Source: Marinomonas colpomeniae
Lineage (GTDB): Bacteria; Pseudomonadota; Gammaproteobacteria; Pseudomonadales; Marinomonadaceae
DNA: 64,000 nucleotides
Direction: 5' to 3'
NCBI RefSeq assembly: GCF_014803385.1
Contig: NZ_JACYFC010000003.1
Location: 372,001 to 436,000 of the forward strand
Shown here: positions 46,543 through 55,604 of the stretch, one piece after another
How the letters are laid out: every line of letters starts with the position of its first letter
How positions within the stretch are numbered: position 1 is the stretch's first letter
Notes under the pieces: generated by a model
Told to the model about the DNA's origin: nothing
Seen by the model: only the letters and a program-made list of their open reading frames with translations
Database searches by the model: none
Program-made: the position numbers and the translations under genes

Positions 46543-46590
46543 GCAAACACCTTATATTTTTTTATATCTAAAAATACATAAGATGTTTGC
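46543..46590. terminator. Probable shared terminator between ABC exporter and TRAP genes
   Basis: The 13-base arms GCAAACACCTTAT / ATAAGATGTTTGC have one mismatch. The AT-rich loop holds a T7 run. The arms lie between convergent genes, but the following T-tract is weak. A short tandem repeat TAGGTAAG (three partial copies) lies just before, after the exporter stop. Confidence 0.55.
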
Positions 46591-46624
46591 TGCTTAAATT
46601 ATTTCTTTTATTGCGTGGGTGTGT

Positions 46625-48658
46625 TTATTGAATCGCTGCTTTCTTTTGCTTTAATTGCAGTACGATTAATGGCGTAACCAATACTAGGCCTATGACCATA
46701 GTGATTATTCCTGGTGCGATGAACAAGAAAGAAATCAAAGCAAAACACCAACGCTGAGTCATACTCATTGGTGCGAATAGGTAGCCTGCAAATGAGGTTC
46801 CAAGACTTGCTATCCCCAACATAGCGCCTATCAAGGTAATAAAGAACGCACTCCATGTGAATCCATCTGTTACCAATAACAATGCCGGCGAGTACACAAA
46901 CACGAATGGTACTAGTGCTTTTGCAATCCCTAGACGGAAGGCTGTGTTACCTGTTTTGAATGGGTTGGAGCCAGCAATACCTGCAGCGGCGTAAGCAGCC
47001 AGTGCAACGGGTGGGGTTATATCGGCCAATACTCCGTAATAGAACACAAAGAAATGCGACACAATAGGTTCTACTTGCAGCTGTGCTAGTGCTGGTGCGG
47101 CAACTGCAACGAGAATGATATAAGTAGCGGTTGTTGGAATACCCGCACCCATAATAATACAAGCTAGAGCGATTAAGACTAGAGAAACGAATAAAGCCCA
47201 TTGCTCAATACTAAAGTAACTAAGTGGCCAAATATTACCTAGCACATCACCAATGTCTGTTGCTGTTTGTACCACAACATAACCTAATCTGAATCCTACT
47301 CCTGTCAGCGTTACCACACCCACAACAACGCCAACGGTTGCCGCTGCAGCACCTACAGCAAGGGTATTTTTTGCGCCAGCAGACAGTGATGACCATAAGT
47401 CAGGAATGGTTAGTCGATTGACTGGATTTAAAAAGCCAACAACGACACAAGCAATAATGCCATAAACCGCAGCAAAATCAGGTGTTCGACCCGCTAGGAT
47501 AAAGTAAACCAAAATTGCTAGTGGGATGAGTGATAGCCAGTGCTGTTTTAGCACCAATGCGGCTTTTGGAAGCTCTTCAGCGCGTAATCCACGTAGGCCT
47601 AATTTTTTCGCTTCAAGATGCACCATGATGAAAATACCAAAGTAGTGCAACAAGGCTGGAAAAAGGGCAGCGGCCAAAATATCACGTAATGGAATTTCTA
47701 AATATTCCACCATGATAAATGCAGCCGCCCCAAGAATAGGCGGAGTAATCTGACCGCCAGTAGATGATGTTGCTTCTACTGCACCTGCAAAATGGGCTGG
47801 ATAGCCTACTTTTTTCATGGCTGGAATGGTGAGGGCACCAGTCGTAACGGTATTGGCGATGGATGAACCAGATATGGTTCCCATAAAGGCCGATGAAAAA
47901 ATGGCTACTTTTGCAGGGCCACCAGAAAAACGACCAGCAATGACCATGGCTAAATCAATAAATAATTGGCCTAAACCAATTCGAGTCGCCAATACGCCAA
48001 ACAAAATAAATAAGAAAACATATTGAGCCATTACACCAATCGCCACACCATAAATGCCTTGGTTTGTTAGGTATAAATGGTTAATAAGGCCAAGCCAGCT
48101 TGTGCCACCATGCTTTAAAGCGCCTGGTGCGTAAGGCCCAAATAAAGCGAACGCAATAAAGATAAGCGCGATAATAGGCAGAGTCGGGCCAACAGAGCGA
48201 CGTGTTGCCTCAAGAGTCAGTATTAGTAATGTTGAGCCAATAAGTATATCAATATCAGAAGGGTTGCCTACTCGGTCTGCCAGTATTTCAGGAGGCAATA
48301 AAGGTAAGTAAAGTGCAGAAGCAACCGTTAAGACACTGCAAATAAGGTCAAGAATCGAAATGCCACCAATTTGGTACCATTTTGATTTTATAAATTCGGT
48401 AGAGGTCGATTTACGCCATGAAAATAATAAAAAGACGAGACCAAGTACAAACGAGATATGGATGCCTCGGTGTAATACCTCTCTAATTAAACCAAAACCA
48501 GCAGCATAAAAGTGATAAGCAGACATAGCAACAAGTAAGAAGCTAATGAAGAATCCAATGGCTTTACCTGTCGGTCTAAAAGCGAGTTCAGGATCGTATT
48601 TTCGCTCTATTGCTTCGAGCTCTTCAGGTGTTAAATCAGGGGTTGTATCTGATGACAT
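46625..48658 (-). CDS. TRAP transporter fused permease, TAXI type (4TM/12TM)
   Basis: The 677-residue inner-membrane protein combines the small (DctQ-like) and large (DctM-like) subunits, as is normal for TAXI-type TRAP transporters. It has many hydrophobic segments; conserved large-subunit motifs include GTISGSSIANTVTTGALTIP and EATSSTGGQITPPILGAAAF, and GAGIPTTATYIILVAVAAPAL. It uses a Na+ or H+ gradient with the binding protein encoded upstream. ATG 48658 is preferred, with GGAAAAA before it; a TTG four codons earlier is possible. The substrate is probably a dicarboxylate or amino-acid-like anion, not determined. Confidence 0.92.
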   Translation of the reverse strand: MSSDTTPDLTPEELEAIERKYDPELAFRPTGKAIGFFISFLLVAMSAYHFYAAGFGLIREVLHRGIHISFVLGLVFLLFSWRKSTSTEFIKSKWYQIGGISILDLICSVLTVASALYLPLLPPEILADRVGNPSDIDILIGSTLLILTLEATRRSVGPTLPIIALIFIAFALFGPYAPGALKHGGTSWLGLINHLYLTNQGIYGVAIGVMAQYVFLFILFGVLATRIGLGQLFIDLAMVIAGRFSGGPAKVAIFSSAFMGTISGSSIANTVTTGALTIPAMKKVGYPAHFAGAVEATSSTGGQITPPILGAAAFIMVEYLEIPLRDILAAALFPALLHYFGIFIMVHLEAKKLGLRGLRAEELPKAALVLKQHWLSLIPLAILVYFILAGRTPDFAAVYGIIACVVVGFLNPVNRLTIPDLWSSLSAGAKNTLAVGAAAATVGVVVGVVTLTGVGFRLGYVVVQTATDIGDVLGNIWPLSYFSIEQWALFVSLVLIALACIIMGAGIPTTATYIILVAVAAPALAQLQVEPIVSHFFVFYYGVLADITPPVALAAYAAAGIAGSNPFKTGNTAFRLGIAKALVPFVFVYSPALLLVTDGFTWSAFFITLIGAMLGIASLGTSFAGYLFAPMSMTQRWCFALISFLFIAPGIITMVIGLVLVTPLIVLQLKQKKAAIQ

Positions 48659-48701
48659 AAGTTTTTCCAACGGTAAGCTATATTACTGGTGCTTCACACA
48701 T

Positions 48702-48740
48702 AAAAAAATACGGATGCCTTTTTAGAAAGACATCCGTATT
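48702..48740 (-). terminator. Intra-operon terminator/attenuator between TAXI binding protein and TRAP permease
   Basis: The stem AATACGGATG / CATCCGTATT is perfect; on the minus strand it is followed by a T run (TTTTTTT). It follows the binding-protein stop by about 13 bases, so most transcripts should stop before the permease gene. Confidence 0.85.
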
Positions 48741-48753
48741 GATGTAAAACGCC

Positions 48754-49767
48754 TTACTTTATTAAGCCAATTTCTTTATAAAAACGTTCGGCGCCAGTAT
48801 GAACAGGAACACCGACACCATCTAATGCTGTCTCTACTGTGATTGTTTTCCCTTTAGCATGACCTACATTTAATAATGTACGAGATTTTTCATTCCATAA
48901 TGCTTTAGTGATGTTGTAAATTAATTCATCATCTTGCTTAGCGCTTGTATACCATTGAGCGCCAACGGCTACTGTTGCTGTTTTAGCAACACCTTCGTAA
49001 GCGTCTTCTGGAATAGCACTTTGTGAAAAGAAGCCATATTTATCTGTTAGCTTTTTCGCTGCTGCGCCATCAATAGGAACCAGTTTGATTTTTTCAGCAG
49101 AAGCTAATTCAACAATACTACCTGTTGGGTAACCCGCTACAGTGAAAAATGCATCAATTTTACCGTTACGTAGAGCTTCTGATGCAGCGTTACCTTTTAA
49201 GGCTTCAGCTTGAATGTCTTTAACAGATATTCCATTAGCATCAAGAATCAGTTTAGCGTCAACGTAAGTACCAGAACCTGGCTCGTCAAGAGAAACACGC
49301 TTACCTTTAAGGTCTGCAACAGAATTAATACCACTGTCTGCTAATGCAACAAGATGAATGTGTTCTTCAAACAAAGCAGCAATAGCGCGTAAGTCAGTTG
49401 ATGGTTTTTTACCTTCCATTGTGCCTGTTCCAGTGTAAGCCCAATAAGCTACATCAGATTGAGCAAAACCAGAGTCACGTAAACCAGAAATTACAGCATT
49501 AATGTTATCAACTGAACCACGAGAAGAAACTGCAGAAGCAATTAAACCATCAACACCACAGCTACCGCCTTCAGAACAAGCGCGAGAGCCTGGTGGCTTA
49601 GAAATCGCATTGGCGATAACACCACCAACTGGGTAATAAGTGTACGCTGTGCCACCAGTTCCTATAGTGAAGAATTTTAAGTCAGCTGCTGATACAGCAC
49701 TGCTTAACCCTGAAAGAATAACCATGCCCAGTAGACTTGATGTTAATGCATTTTTTAAAAAGCTCAT
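48754..49767 (-). CDS. TAXI-family TRAP transporter substrate-binding protein
   Basis: The 337-residue periplasmic protein has a signal peptide (MSFLKNALTSSLLGMVILSG, cleavage after AVSA). Mature TAXI-family motifs are FFTIGTGGTAYTYYPVGG near the N-terminus, LKGKRVSLDEPGSGTYVDAK, and AFFTVAGYPTGSIVELA. It delivers the ligand to the fused permease encoded downstream. Known TAXI ligands include glutamate and related acids, but this one cannot be assigned. A Cys pair (RACSEGGSCG) could form a disulfide. Confidence 0.92.
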   Translation of the reverse strand: MSFLKNALTSSLLGMVILSGLSSAVSAADLKFFTIGTGGTAYTYYPVGGVIANAISKPPGSRACSEGGSCGVDGLIASAVSSRGSVDNINAVISGLRDSGFAQSDVAYWAYTGTGTMEGKKPSTDLRAIAALFEEHIHLVALADSGINSVADLKGKRVSLDEPGSGTYVDAKLILDANGISVKDIQAEALKGNAASEALRNGKIDAFFTVAGYPTGSIVELASAEKIKLVPIDGAAAKKLTDKYGFFSQSAIPEDAYEGVAKTATVAVGAQWYTSAKQDDELIYNITKALWNEKSRTLLNVGHAKGKTITVETALDGVGVPVHTGAERFYKEIGLIK

Positions 49768-49993
49768 GTATTACCTCTTTACTGAATGTTTAATTGATTA
49801 AAGCCGTTTGATGTTTAATGGTTCTAATTTTTTGAATTGTGTCCTTAATCCTAGATTATTAGACATATAAAAGGAAATGAAATTGTTATTGAGTAAGTCT
49901 GTATCGTTTATTTTGTGAAGATTGGGCTTGAATCCGCTTTTTATGGGCTATATCAACTTGAAATACCAAGCTATTGAAGGAATAAATGTTTTG

Positions 49994-51052
49994 TTAATTG
50001 TCCTCTTTGAAGACTATACGGTTACGGCCATTGTTTTTTGCTTCGTAAAGCGCTTTGTCAGCGATTTTAAAGAAATCAGAGAACAGTTTTTTATTTTCAG
50101 TACTTTTTGTAACGCCAATACTTACCGTTACTTGAAGAGGAGGGCCACTAGGAACTTCTATTTCTAGATTTTCTATTGCTCGTCGAATTCTTTCTGCAAT
50201 TTTTAATGCTTCTTCCGAAGAAACATTTGATAATACTGCAACAAATTCTTCTCCGCCTATTCTAGCAATACGATCAATATCTTTTAAGTAAGTTTTAGCT
50301 GCATTAGCCGTTTCTTTTATTACTATGTCACCAATATCATGACCAAAATTATCATTTATTAATTTGAAATTATCTAAATCTAAAATTAATAAATATAAGT
50401 CTTTTTTATCTTGTTGGGATAACAGTAAAAGCTTCTCAAAAGAAATCATTAACCCTCTACGATTCAAGAGGGAGGTTAATGAGTCTGTTTTAGCTTGTTT
50501 TGATAAAAGATGAATCATTGATGTTCTATTTTTTTCATAGGCTATAGACAGTAATATGCTACAAAATAATGCTCCAGTAACACCAAAAATTGCACTGGTG
50601 GTAAATCCTTTTTCTGGGTACTGGATGACGATATTGATTAGGCCAGCTATATATACGGTACTTATTAATAACGAAACTCTAAGGCCTAGTTTTTCACCCA
50701 ATAGAAAAAATGATAAGAAAGGAATTAATGCAAACCAAACTATGCCGCTTTCCTCAACATGATTAGAAAATGCTCCTGATCCTATTACGGTCGAGATAAC
50801 GATAAGACCGAAAATAACAGCTAAAGAATTAACGCCTCTTTTATTTTCAACGTAGGCTATTGATAAGAGAATGACACACCCAATCGCTTCTATGGTGGCA
50901 TCCAAATACAATTCTGTATAAAAAAAATCGATAAGAGAGAAGACGGTTAGAAACATTGAACCAAGCAAGGAGCCTTTGAAAATAATGCGCCTATACCCTG
51001 CGGTATAAACTATATCTTCAACTGTTGTTACTTCCGTGTATTTTTTTGTCAT
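49994..51052 (-). CDS. Membrane-bound diguanylate cyclase (GGDEF)
   Basis: The 352-residue protein has about six N-terminal membrane segments (residues 25-175) forming a small sensor domain, followed by a GGDEF domain. The active site reads RIGGEEFVAVLS, a GGEEF variant known to be active. The substrate-binding stretch LLILDLDNFKLINDNFGHDIGD is complete. The canonical RxxD feedback site is not seen; the matching position reads KDID. It makes cyclic di-GMP and is the second such gene in the window. It lies alone between the TAXI gene and DUF3010. Confidence 0.92.
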   Translation of the reverse strand: MTKKYTEVTTVEDIVYTAGYRRIIFKGSLLGSMFLTVFSLIDFFYTELYLDATIEAIGCVILLSIAYVENKRGVNSLAVIFGLIVISTVIGSGAFSNHVEESGIVWFALIPFLSFFLLGEKLGLRVSLLISTVYIAGLINIVIQYPEKGFTTSAIFGVTGALFCSILLSIAYEKNRTSMIHLLSKQAKTDSLTSLLNRRGLMISFEKLLLLSQQDKKDLYLLILDLDNFKLINDNFGHDIGDIVIKETANAAKTYLKDIDRIARIGGEEFVAVLSNVSSEEALKIAERIRRAIENLEIEVPSGPPLQVTVSIGVTKSTENKKLFSDFFKIADKALYEAKNNGRNRIVFKEDN

Positions 51053-51183
51053 TACTTTTCCATGTGTTTTTCGTCGACAAGTTACAGATATATTGTGAAT
51101 TCGGATGTGCTGATTTGATGGCGGCTATTATAACTGATCCTATGTACTATAGTAGTTTAATAAGACAAAAAATTGGTGATGAA

Positions 51184-51233
51184 AAACATAAAAAAACGGA
51201 CCCTTTTTATATTTTGGTCCGTTTTTTTATGTT
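51184..51233 (-). terminator. Terminator downstream of the DUF3010 gene
   Basis: Arms of 19 bases, AAACATAAAAAAACGGACC / GGTCCGTTTTTTTATGTTT, form a perfect stem. It lies just after the DUF3010 stop on the minus strand. Confidence 0.85.
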
Positions 51234-51269
51234 TATTTTTCGTTCTAAAAGTAGAGTGTTAATTAGAGC

Positions 51270-51707
51270 TTATTCTTCAATAATATGCTCAGATAGTGAC
51301 GCGTAAGCAACCGTAAAAGCCCCTTCTTGAAAGGCTTTTAGACCAGTGGCTTTAAACGGAATTGGCATTGGATTATGTTGAAGAATGTCTTTGATTTTAG
51401 TGCTATTGAATAGAACAACTTCAACTGTATCTATTAATTGGATTGCTGCTTCGATTTTAAAGCCAACAGAACTGCCTGCAAATTTACCTTTTGTGAGACG
51501 TTCGCGAATAACCGCTTTTTTAACTTTATAATCTTCGAACAGTTTTTTAAGCATAAACTGAAATTTACGCACGCTGTCTGTGTCGTTTGAGTTGCTTAAC
51601 GTGTGACGTATTTGACGACATTCCGTTATTTGAAAAAGTCCGTCTTCTTTAGACAGAAGGCAAAGAATAACTTCACTGCCTTTGATGTCGATACCGCAAG
51701 TAATCAT
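51270..51707 (-). CDS. DUF3010 family protein
   Basis: The 145-residue cytosolic protein matches DUF3010, whose fold is thought to be RNase H-like. The N-terminus MITCGIDIKGSEVILCLL shows the expected beta hairpin with an acidic residue, and FAGSSVGFKIEAAIQLI and VVLFNSTKIKDIL follow. No function is established. ATG 51707 is preferred because it begins exactly at the family's first strand; an in-frame upstream ATG would add 14 residues. Confidence 0.83.
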   Translation of the reverse strand: MITCGIDIKGSEVILCLLSKEDGLFQITECRQIRHTLSNSNDTDSVRKFQFMLKKLFEDYKVKKAVIRERLTKGKFAGSSVGFKIEAAIQLIDTVEVVLFNSTKIKDILQHNPMPIPFKATGLKAFQEGAFTVAYASLSEHIIEE

Positions 51708-51899
51708 AAAAAGATCCTGAATAGGGTGGTTTCGGGCATTATCGCACAATTTACCGAAATCGTGATGTTTTCGATTTTACAAAGCGACTTTCCTCAATGA
51801 AAGAATTTTAAATGAGTTGACACTGTTTAATTGAAAGGGCATGATTTTTCGCAATTCGCAGCTTATGTTTTTTCTGTAAGCGGCGAAAAAATACAATTT

Positions 51900-52000
51900 A
51901 AAGTTAGTCGGGGAGCTCAATTGAGCTGAGACTGAAGGTGAATGCTTTCTATACCCGTTGAACCTGAACCAGTTAATACTGGCGTAGGGAACTGGCGAAC
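51900..52000 (+). ncRNA. TPP riboswitch (thi box)
   Basis: The conserved thi-box core is present in order: GGGGAGC, CTGAGACT, ACCCGTTGAACCTGA, then the P4/P5 arm CCAGTTAATACTGG and CGTAGGGAAC. When thiamine pyrophosphate binds, the downstream thiXYZ-tenA operon should be switched off. A hairpin AATCATCACG / CGTGGTGATT (52011-52038) followed by CTTATTT lies between this element and the first start codon and is the likely expression platform. Confidence 0.93.
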
Positions 52001-52010
52001 CTATCCTATA

Positions 52011-52038
52011 AATCATCACGGATTTTATCGTGGTGATT
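52011..52038 (+). terminator. Expression-platform hairpin of the TPP riboswitch
   Basis: Ten-base arms AATCATCACG / CGTGGTGATT (one G-T pair) with loop GATTTTAT are followed by a weak CTTATTT stretch. It can act as a premature terminator, although the T run is short. Thirty-six bases separate it from the ATG. Confidence 0.5.
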
Positions 52039-52074
52039 CTTATTTAGGCTGCCGTTTCTGCGCGGGAGCTTACT

Positions 52075-52881
52075 ATGTCATCACTATCTACTTTTTGCAT
52101 TGAAGCCAGTTTACGCTATTCCGGCCGTTCGATTCCAATATACACAAAGCTAAGAATGCAACTGCCTAAAAACACTTTTACCTGTTTGTTGGGAGAGAGT
52201 GGTTGTGGAAAAACCAGCCTTTTAAGACAAATTGCTGGTTTTAATGATGACGTTTCTTCTTCTGAGTTTGTTGTAACGGATGACAATAAAGAGCCGAGTC
52301 TAATAGATCTTTCTAGCCAGGTGGCTTACATGGCTCAGCAAGATTTACTAATGCCTTGGATGAATGTACTTGATAATGTTTTACTGAGTGATGATTTATC
52401 TCGACCTTTGTTTCATAAGAAAACCAGTACTCAATACGAGAAGCGTGAGCAAGCTTTATTGTTACTGGCAAGGTTAGGCGTTGCTGAAGCCGCTTATCAT
52501 AAACCGAACCAGCTTTCGGGCGGCATGAGACAAAGAGTCGCACTTGCAAGAACCCTAATCCAAGATAAGCCAATCGTTTTGATGGACGAACCTTTTGCTG
52601 CGTTAGATGCTTTCAATCGATACAAACTTCAAGACCTTGCTGCTCAGATGCTTGCAGATAAAACGGTTGTATTAGTTACTCATGATGCGCAAGAAGCCTT
52701 GCGATTGGGTGAGCAAATTCTTCTATTTCCTAACGTAGAAAAAAAACCTAATGAAGGGCGAGAAGCGTTTCAATTCATTAAGCCACGTCTACCAAATACC
52801 ACTATCCCTAGAGCTATTAACGCTGAGCTTGGACTTTATCAAGCTCAGCTGCTAGAGCACATGGGAGTTGTTTCATGTTAG
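52075..52881 (+). CDS. thiZ: Thiamine-precursor ABC transporter ATPase (ThiZ-like)
   Basis: The 268-residue ATPase has Walker A GESGCGKTS, signature LSGGMRQRVALART, Walker B IVLMDEPFAALD and the switch His in VTHDAQEALRLG. It belongs to the nitrate/taurine/HMP import group of ABC ATPases. The TPP riboswitch upstream and the TenA gene downstream identify the substrate class as a thiamine pyrimidine, such as an aminomethyl-pyrimidine breakdown product. It overlaps the permease gene by 7 bases. GGGAG lies before the ATG. Confidence 0.88.
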   Translation: MSSLSTFCIEASLRYSGRSIPIYTKLRMQLPKNTFTCLLGESGCGKTSLLRQIAGFNDDVSSSEFVVTDDNKEPSLIDLSSQVAYMAQQDLLMPWMNVLDNVLLSDDLSRPLFHKKTSTQYEKREQALLLLARLGVAEAAYHKPNQLSGGMRQRVALARTLIQDKPIVLMDEPFAALDAFNRYKLQDLAAQMLADKTVVLVTHDAQEALRLGEQILLFPNVEKKPNEGREAFQFIKPRLPNTTIPRAINAELGLYQAQLLEHMGVVSC

Positions 52882-53654
52882 AACGTCGATTCTCGAAAAA
52901 AGGGTCTTTATCTAGTATTGCTAGACTGCTTTGTATTGCTTTTGTCTTGTTGTTTTTTTGGTGGTTAATGGTCTTTTTGACGGATGTTCCAAGTTTTATT
53001 TTGCCTGCTCCTCAAATGGTGTTTATTAAATTGTGGCAATTAAAAGCCTTACTTTTTTCCCACTTACTAGTCACTTTATTTGAAATCGTCGGCGGCCTTT
53101 TATTAGGCGTTCTCTTAGGGTTTATTTTTGCGATTAACATGCAATTATTTTATTCCGTGAGGCTTTGGTTGTTACCTATCTTGCTGTTCAGTCAAGCTGT
53201 TCCTGTTTTTGCATTAGCGCCTATTTTGGTTCTTTGGTTAGGTTATGGCATGTTTTCTAAAGTAGTGATGGCCGCTATTATTATCTTCTTTCCCGTCTTA
53301 ATGACCTGCTTCGATGGCTTACGCCACACCCCTATTGGATACCTAGATCTTGCTAAAACGATGAATGTAAAAACATGGCAGGTTGTTTTGCGTATCAGGT
53401 TTCCTGCCGCTTTACCTGTTATTGCCTCTGGTTTGAGAATGGCCGTTGTCGTGGCTCCTATTGGCGCAATTATTGGGGAATGGGTCGGGTCTGGCGCAGG
53501 GCTTGGCTATTACATGTTACACAGCAATGCACGTATGCAGGTGGCGGAAATGTTTGCTGCGTTGATCCTGTTAGCAGGGTTATCTATCGGTCTTTATTAC
53601 ATAACAGATTTAGTGTTGAAAAGGTTAATACCTTGGAACCAAGAGCAGCGTTAA
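52875..53654 (+). CDS. thiX: Thiamine-precursor ABC transporter permease (ThiX-like)
   Basis: The 259-residue inner-membrane protein has about six membrane segments of the BPD_transp_1 family. The cytoplasmic EAA loop is seen as DLAKTMNVKTWQVVLRIRFPAALP, the contact with the ATPase. It starts within the last codons of thiZ. A periplasmic binding protein and TenA follow in the same operon, all downstream of the TPP riboswitch. Confidence 0.9.
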   Translation: MLERRFSKKGSLSSIARLLCIAFVLLFFWWLMVFLTDVPSFILPAPQMVFIKLWQLKALLFSHLLVTLFEIVGGLLLGVLLGFIFAINMQLFYSVRLWLLPILLFSQAVPVFALAPILVLWLGYGMFSKVVMAAIIIFFPVLMTCFDGLRHTPIGYLDLAKTMNVKTWQVVLRIRFPAALPVIASGLRMAVVVAPIGAIIGEWVGSGAGLGYYMLHSNARMQVAEMFAALILLAGLSIGLYYITDLVLKRLIPWNQEQR

Positions 53655-53719
53655 TGATTAAGAAGTGACAATAAATTCAAAGCAATAATAAATTCAAAAA
53701 CACGAAAAGGAAAATACAC

Positions 53720-54658
53720 ATGAAAAACTCATGTTCTCGTCTGATAGTAACATCGCTAATGATGCTTGCTTTTACTAGTGCTCATGCCGAAGAAAAAATG
53801 ACGTTGATGCTCGATTGGTTTGTTAACCCAGATCATGGGGCGTTAATTGTGGCTCAGCAACAAGGTTTGTTTAAAGATCAGGGGTTGGACATTACGATTC
53901 AAGAACCGACTGATCCCAGTATGCCAGCTAAATTAGTGGCTGCAGGTAATGTTGAGCTAGCCGTTTCTTACCAGCCTCAGCTTATTCAAGATGTTGCCGT
54001 TGGTTTACCCCTCGTGCGTATATCTACTTTAATTGGTACGCCGCTTAATACACTGATGGTGTTGGATTCGAGTGATATTAAGAGCATTGCAGATTTAAAA
54101 GGTAAAACGATTGGTACAGCAATTGTTGATGGGGTTGGTGAAGCGACTGTGGACGCTATGCTGAAAAACTCAGGATTATCTATAAGTGATGTGAGCATTA
54201 TTAATGTGGGATGGGGGCTTTCTAGCTCGTTAGCTTCTAAACAAGTAGATGCTATTTATGGCGGCTACCGTAACTTTGAAATGCACCAGTTAGCGACAGA
54301 AGGCTTTAAAGGACGTGCTTTCTTTGTTGAGGAAGAAGGGGTTCCGCCATATGACGAGCTTGTTGTTGTAGCGAAAAGAGATAAGTTAGATACGACGACA
54401 ATTCGTAAATTTAACCGTGCGATAGAGTTGGCAACACAATACATAGTGAATCATCAAGACGAAGCCTGGAATGTTTTTAAATCTTATAAGAGTGATTTAG
54501 ATACAGAGCTAAACCGCTTAGCGTGGAAAGATACGGTTATTCGTTTTGCTTTACGACCTGCAGCTTTAGATGTTCAGCGTTATGATGAATACGCGGCTTT
54601 TTTGAAAGCCACTGGGTTAATAAAGCAGATTCCAAACAGTGACAGCTATTTAAAGTAA
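53720..54658 (+). CDS. thiY: Pyrimidine-precursor binding protein (ThiY/NMT1-like)
   Basis: The 312-residue periplasmic protein has a signal peptide (MKNSCSRLIVTSLMMLAFTS, cleavage after AHA). The mature start MTLMLDWFVNPDHGALIVAQ is typical of NMT1/THI5-like pyrimidine-binding proteins. Further matches are GLDITIQEPTDPSMPAKLVAAG and LKGKTIGTAIVDGVGEATVD. It would capture N-formyl- or aminomethyl-pyrimidine for the ThiXZ importer. AAAGGAAAA precedes the ATG. Confidence 0.9.
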   Translation: MKNSCSRLIVTSLMMLAFTSAHAEEKMTLMLDWFVNPDHGALIVAQQQGLFKDQGLDITIQEPTDPSMPAKLVAAGNVELAVSYQPQLIQDVAVGLPLVRISTLIGTPLNTLMVLDSSDIKSIADLKGKTIGTAIVDGVGEATVDAMLKNSGLSISDVSIINVGWGLSSSLASKQVDAIYGGYRNFEMHQLATEGFKGRAFFVEEEGVPPYDELVVVAKRDKLDTTTIRKFNRAIELATQYIVNHQDEAWNVFKSYKSDLDTELNRLAWKDTVIRFALRPAALDVQRYDEYAAFLKATGLIKQIPNSDSYLK

Positions 54659-54695
54659 ATGATTTTTATCCCTTATATTATAAAAAGAGCCCGAA

Positions 54696-55379
54696 ATGAC
54701 GCAATTTAATCTACTACAAACACGATTAGTTGAACCTAATGCCGCCGCTTGGAAAGACTACACTCAACATTCATTTGTGGAGGAATTAGCGAAAGGTATT
54801 TTACCAGAAGCTTGTTTTCAGCATTACTTACAACAAGATTATTTATTCTTGAAACACTATGCCAGAGCGTATGCCTTAGCTATTTATAAAAGCGATAATA
54901 TTGCTGATATGGGACCGAGTTTTACATGTTTACAGGGTTTAATTGGCGGTGAGTTGATGTTGCATTTAGGCTATTGCCAAGAGTGGGGGTTAGACGCTCA
55001 AGCCATTGAAGCATTGGAAGAGGGCGTTGCGACTGTTGCGTATACTCGTTTTGTGATAGATACAGGTGTAGCAGGTGACTTACTTGATTTGTTAGTGGCG
55101 CTTGCTCCTTGCGCATTAGGCTACGCTGAAATAGGCACAAGGCTGTATAGCGCGACTAGTAGTGTTCCAGAAGGAAACCCGTATTGGCCTTGGGTTGAAA
55201 TGTATGCGAGTGAAGACTTTATTTCTTCTGTGAATAATCAATTGTCATTTTTAGAAGAAAAATTAATTGAAATCCCATTAGATTCACCTCGTTGGGCTAA
55301 ATTACAGCGAATTTTTTGCACGGCTACTAAAATGGAATCTGCTTTTTGGCAACAAGGTTTAGCGGTTAATCAAGCCTAA
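54696..55379 (+). CDS. tenA: Thiaminase II / aminopyrimidine aminohydrolase TenA
   Basis: This 227-residue enzyme converts aminomethyl-pyrimidine to hydroxymethyl-pyrimidine, which salvages degraded thiamine. TenA motifs are FQHYLQQDYLFLKHYARAYA and the catalytic Cys in ALAPCALGYAEIG. The C-terminal MYASEDF supplies the conserved Glu. It is the last gene of the riboswitch-controlled operon, so imported pyrimidine is used directly. A hairpin at 55419-55461 follows. Confidence 0.93.
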   Translation: MTQFNLLQTRLVEPNAAAWKDYTQHSFVEELAKGILPEACFQHYLQQDYLFLKHYARAYALAIYKSDNIADMGPSFTCLQGLIGGELMLHLGYCQEWGLDAQAIEALEEGVATVAYTRFVIDTGVAGDLLDLLVALAPCALGYAEIGTRLYSATSSVPEGNPYWPWVEMYASEDFISSVNNQLSFLEEKLIEIPLDSPRWAKLQRIFCTATKMESAFWQQGLAVNQA

Positions 55380-55418
55380 GGGTTGCATTTTAAGCGCTTG
55401 TATTACGTCTATTTTACT

Positions 55419-55461
55419 AAATGGCTTATCCTGACCTTATAGAGGGCTTGATAAGCCATTT
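55419..55461 (+). terminator. Probable terminator after tenA
   Basis: The perfect 12-base arms AAATGGCTTATC / GATAAGCCATTT are followed by ATGTTTTA. The T run is weak but the stem is strong. Confidence 0.65.
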
Positions 55462-55523
55462 ATGTTTTATTAATACACTAAAGAAGGAAAAAAGTTAAAG
55501 GGAAAAATTAATAATTGCAATTT

Positions 55524-55549
55524 AATGCAAATCATTCTTGTTCTCATTT
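55524..55549 (+). promoter_or_regulatory. Fur-box-like site before the sit operon
   Basis: The stretch AATGCAAATCATTCTTGTTC followed by TCATTT contains AATCATTC, an exact part of the Fur consensus, and a second CATT half. It lies about 60 bases before the sitA-like start, where a repressor would block transcription. Mn-responsive control is not excluded. Confidence 0.55.
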
Positions 55550-55604
55550 GATGTCTGTCTTATGCTTGTTCCTATGTTTGTACTATTAATCCATAGGAAA
55601 GAAT

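Larger units (their letters stand above)
51708..52074. promoter_or_regulatory. Intergenic region holding the TPP-riboswitch leader
   Basis: This 367-base gap separates the divergent DUF3010 gene and the thi operon. The right half is the riboswitch and its expression platform. The left half (51708-51890) is AT-rich and must hold both promoters; no further gene is seen. Confidence 0.7.

Noticed and set aside
53375..53668. 97-codon frame within the thiX region
   Set aside because: Out-of-frame shadow of the permease gene with a product rich in Cys, Trp and Arg.
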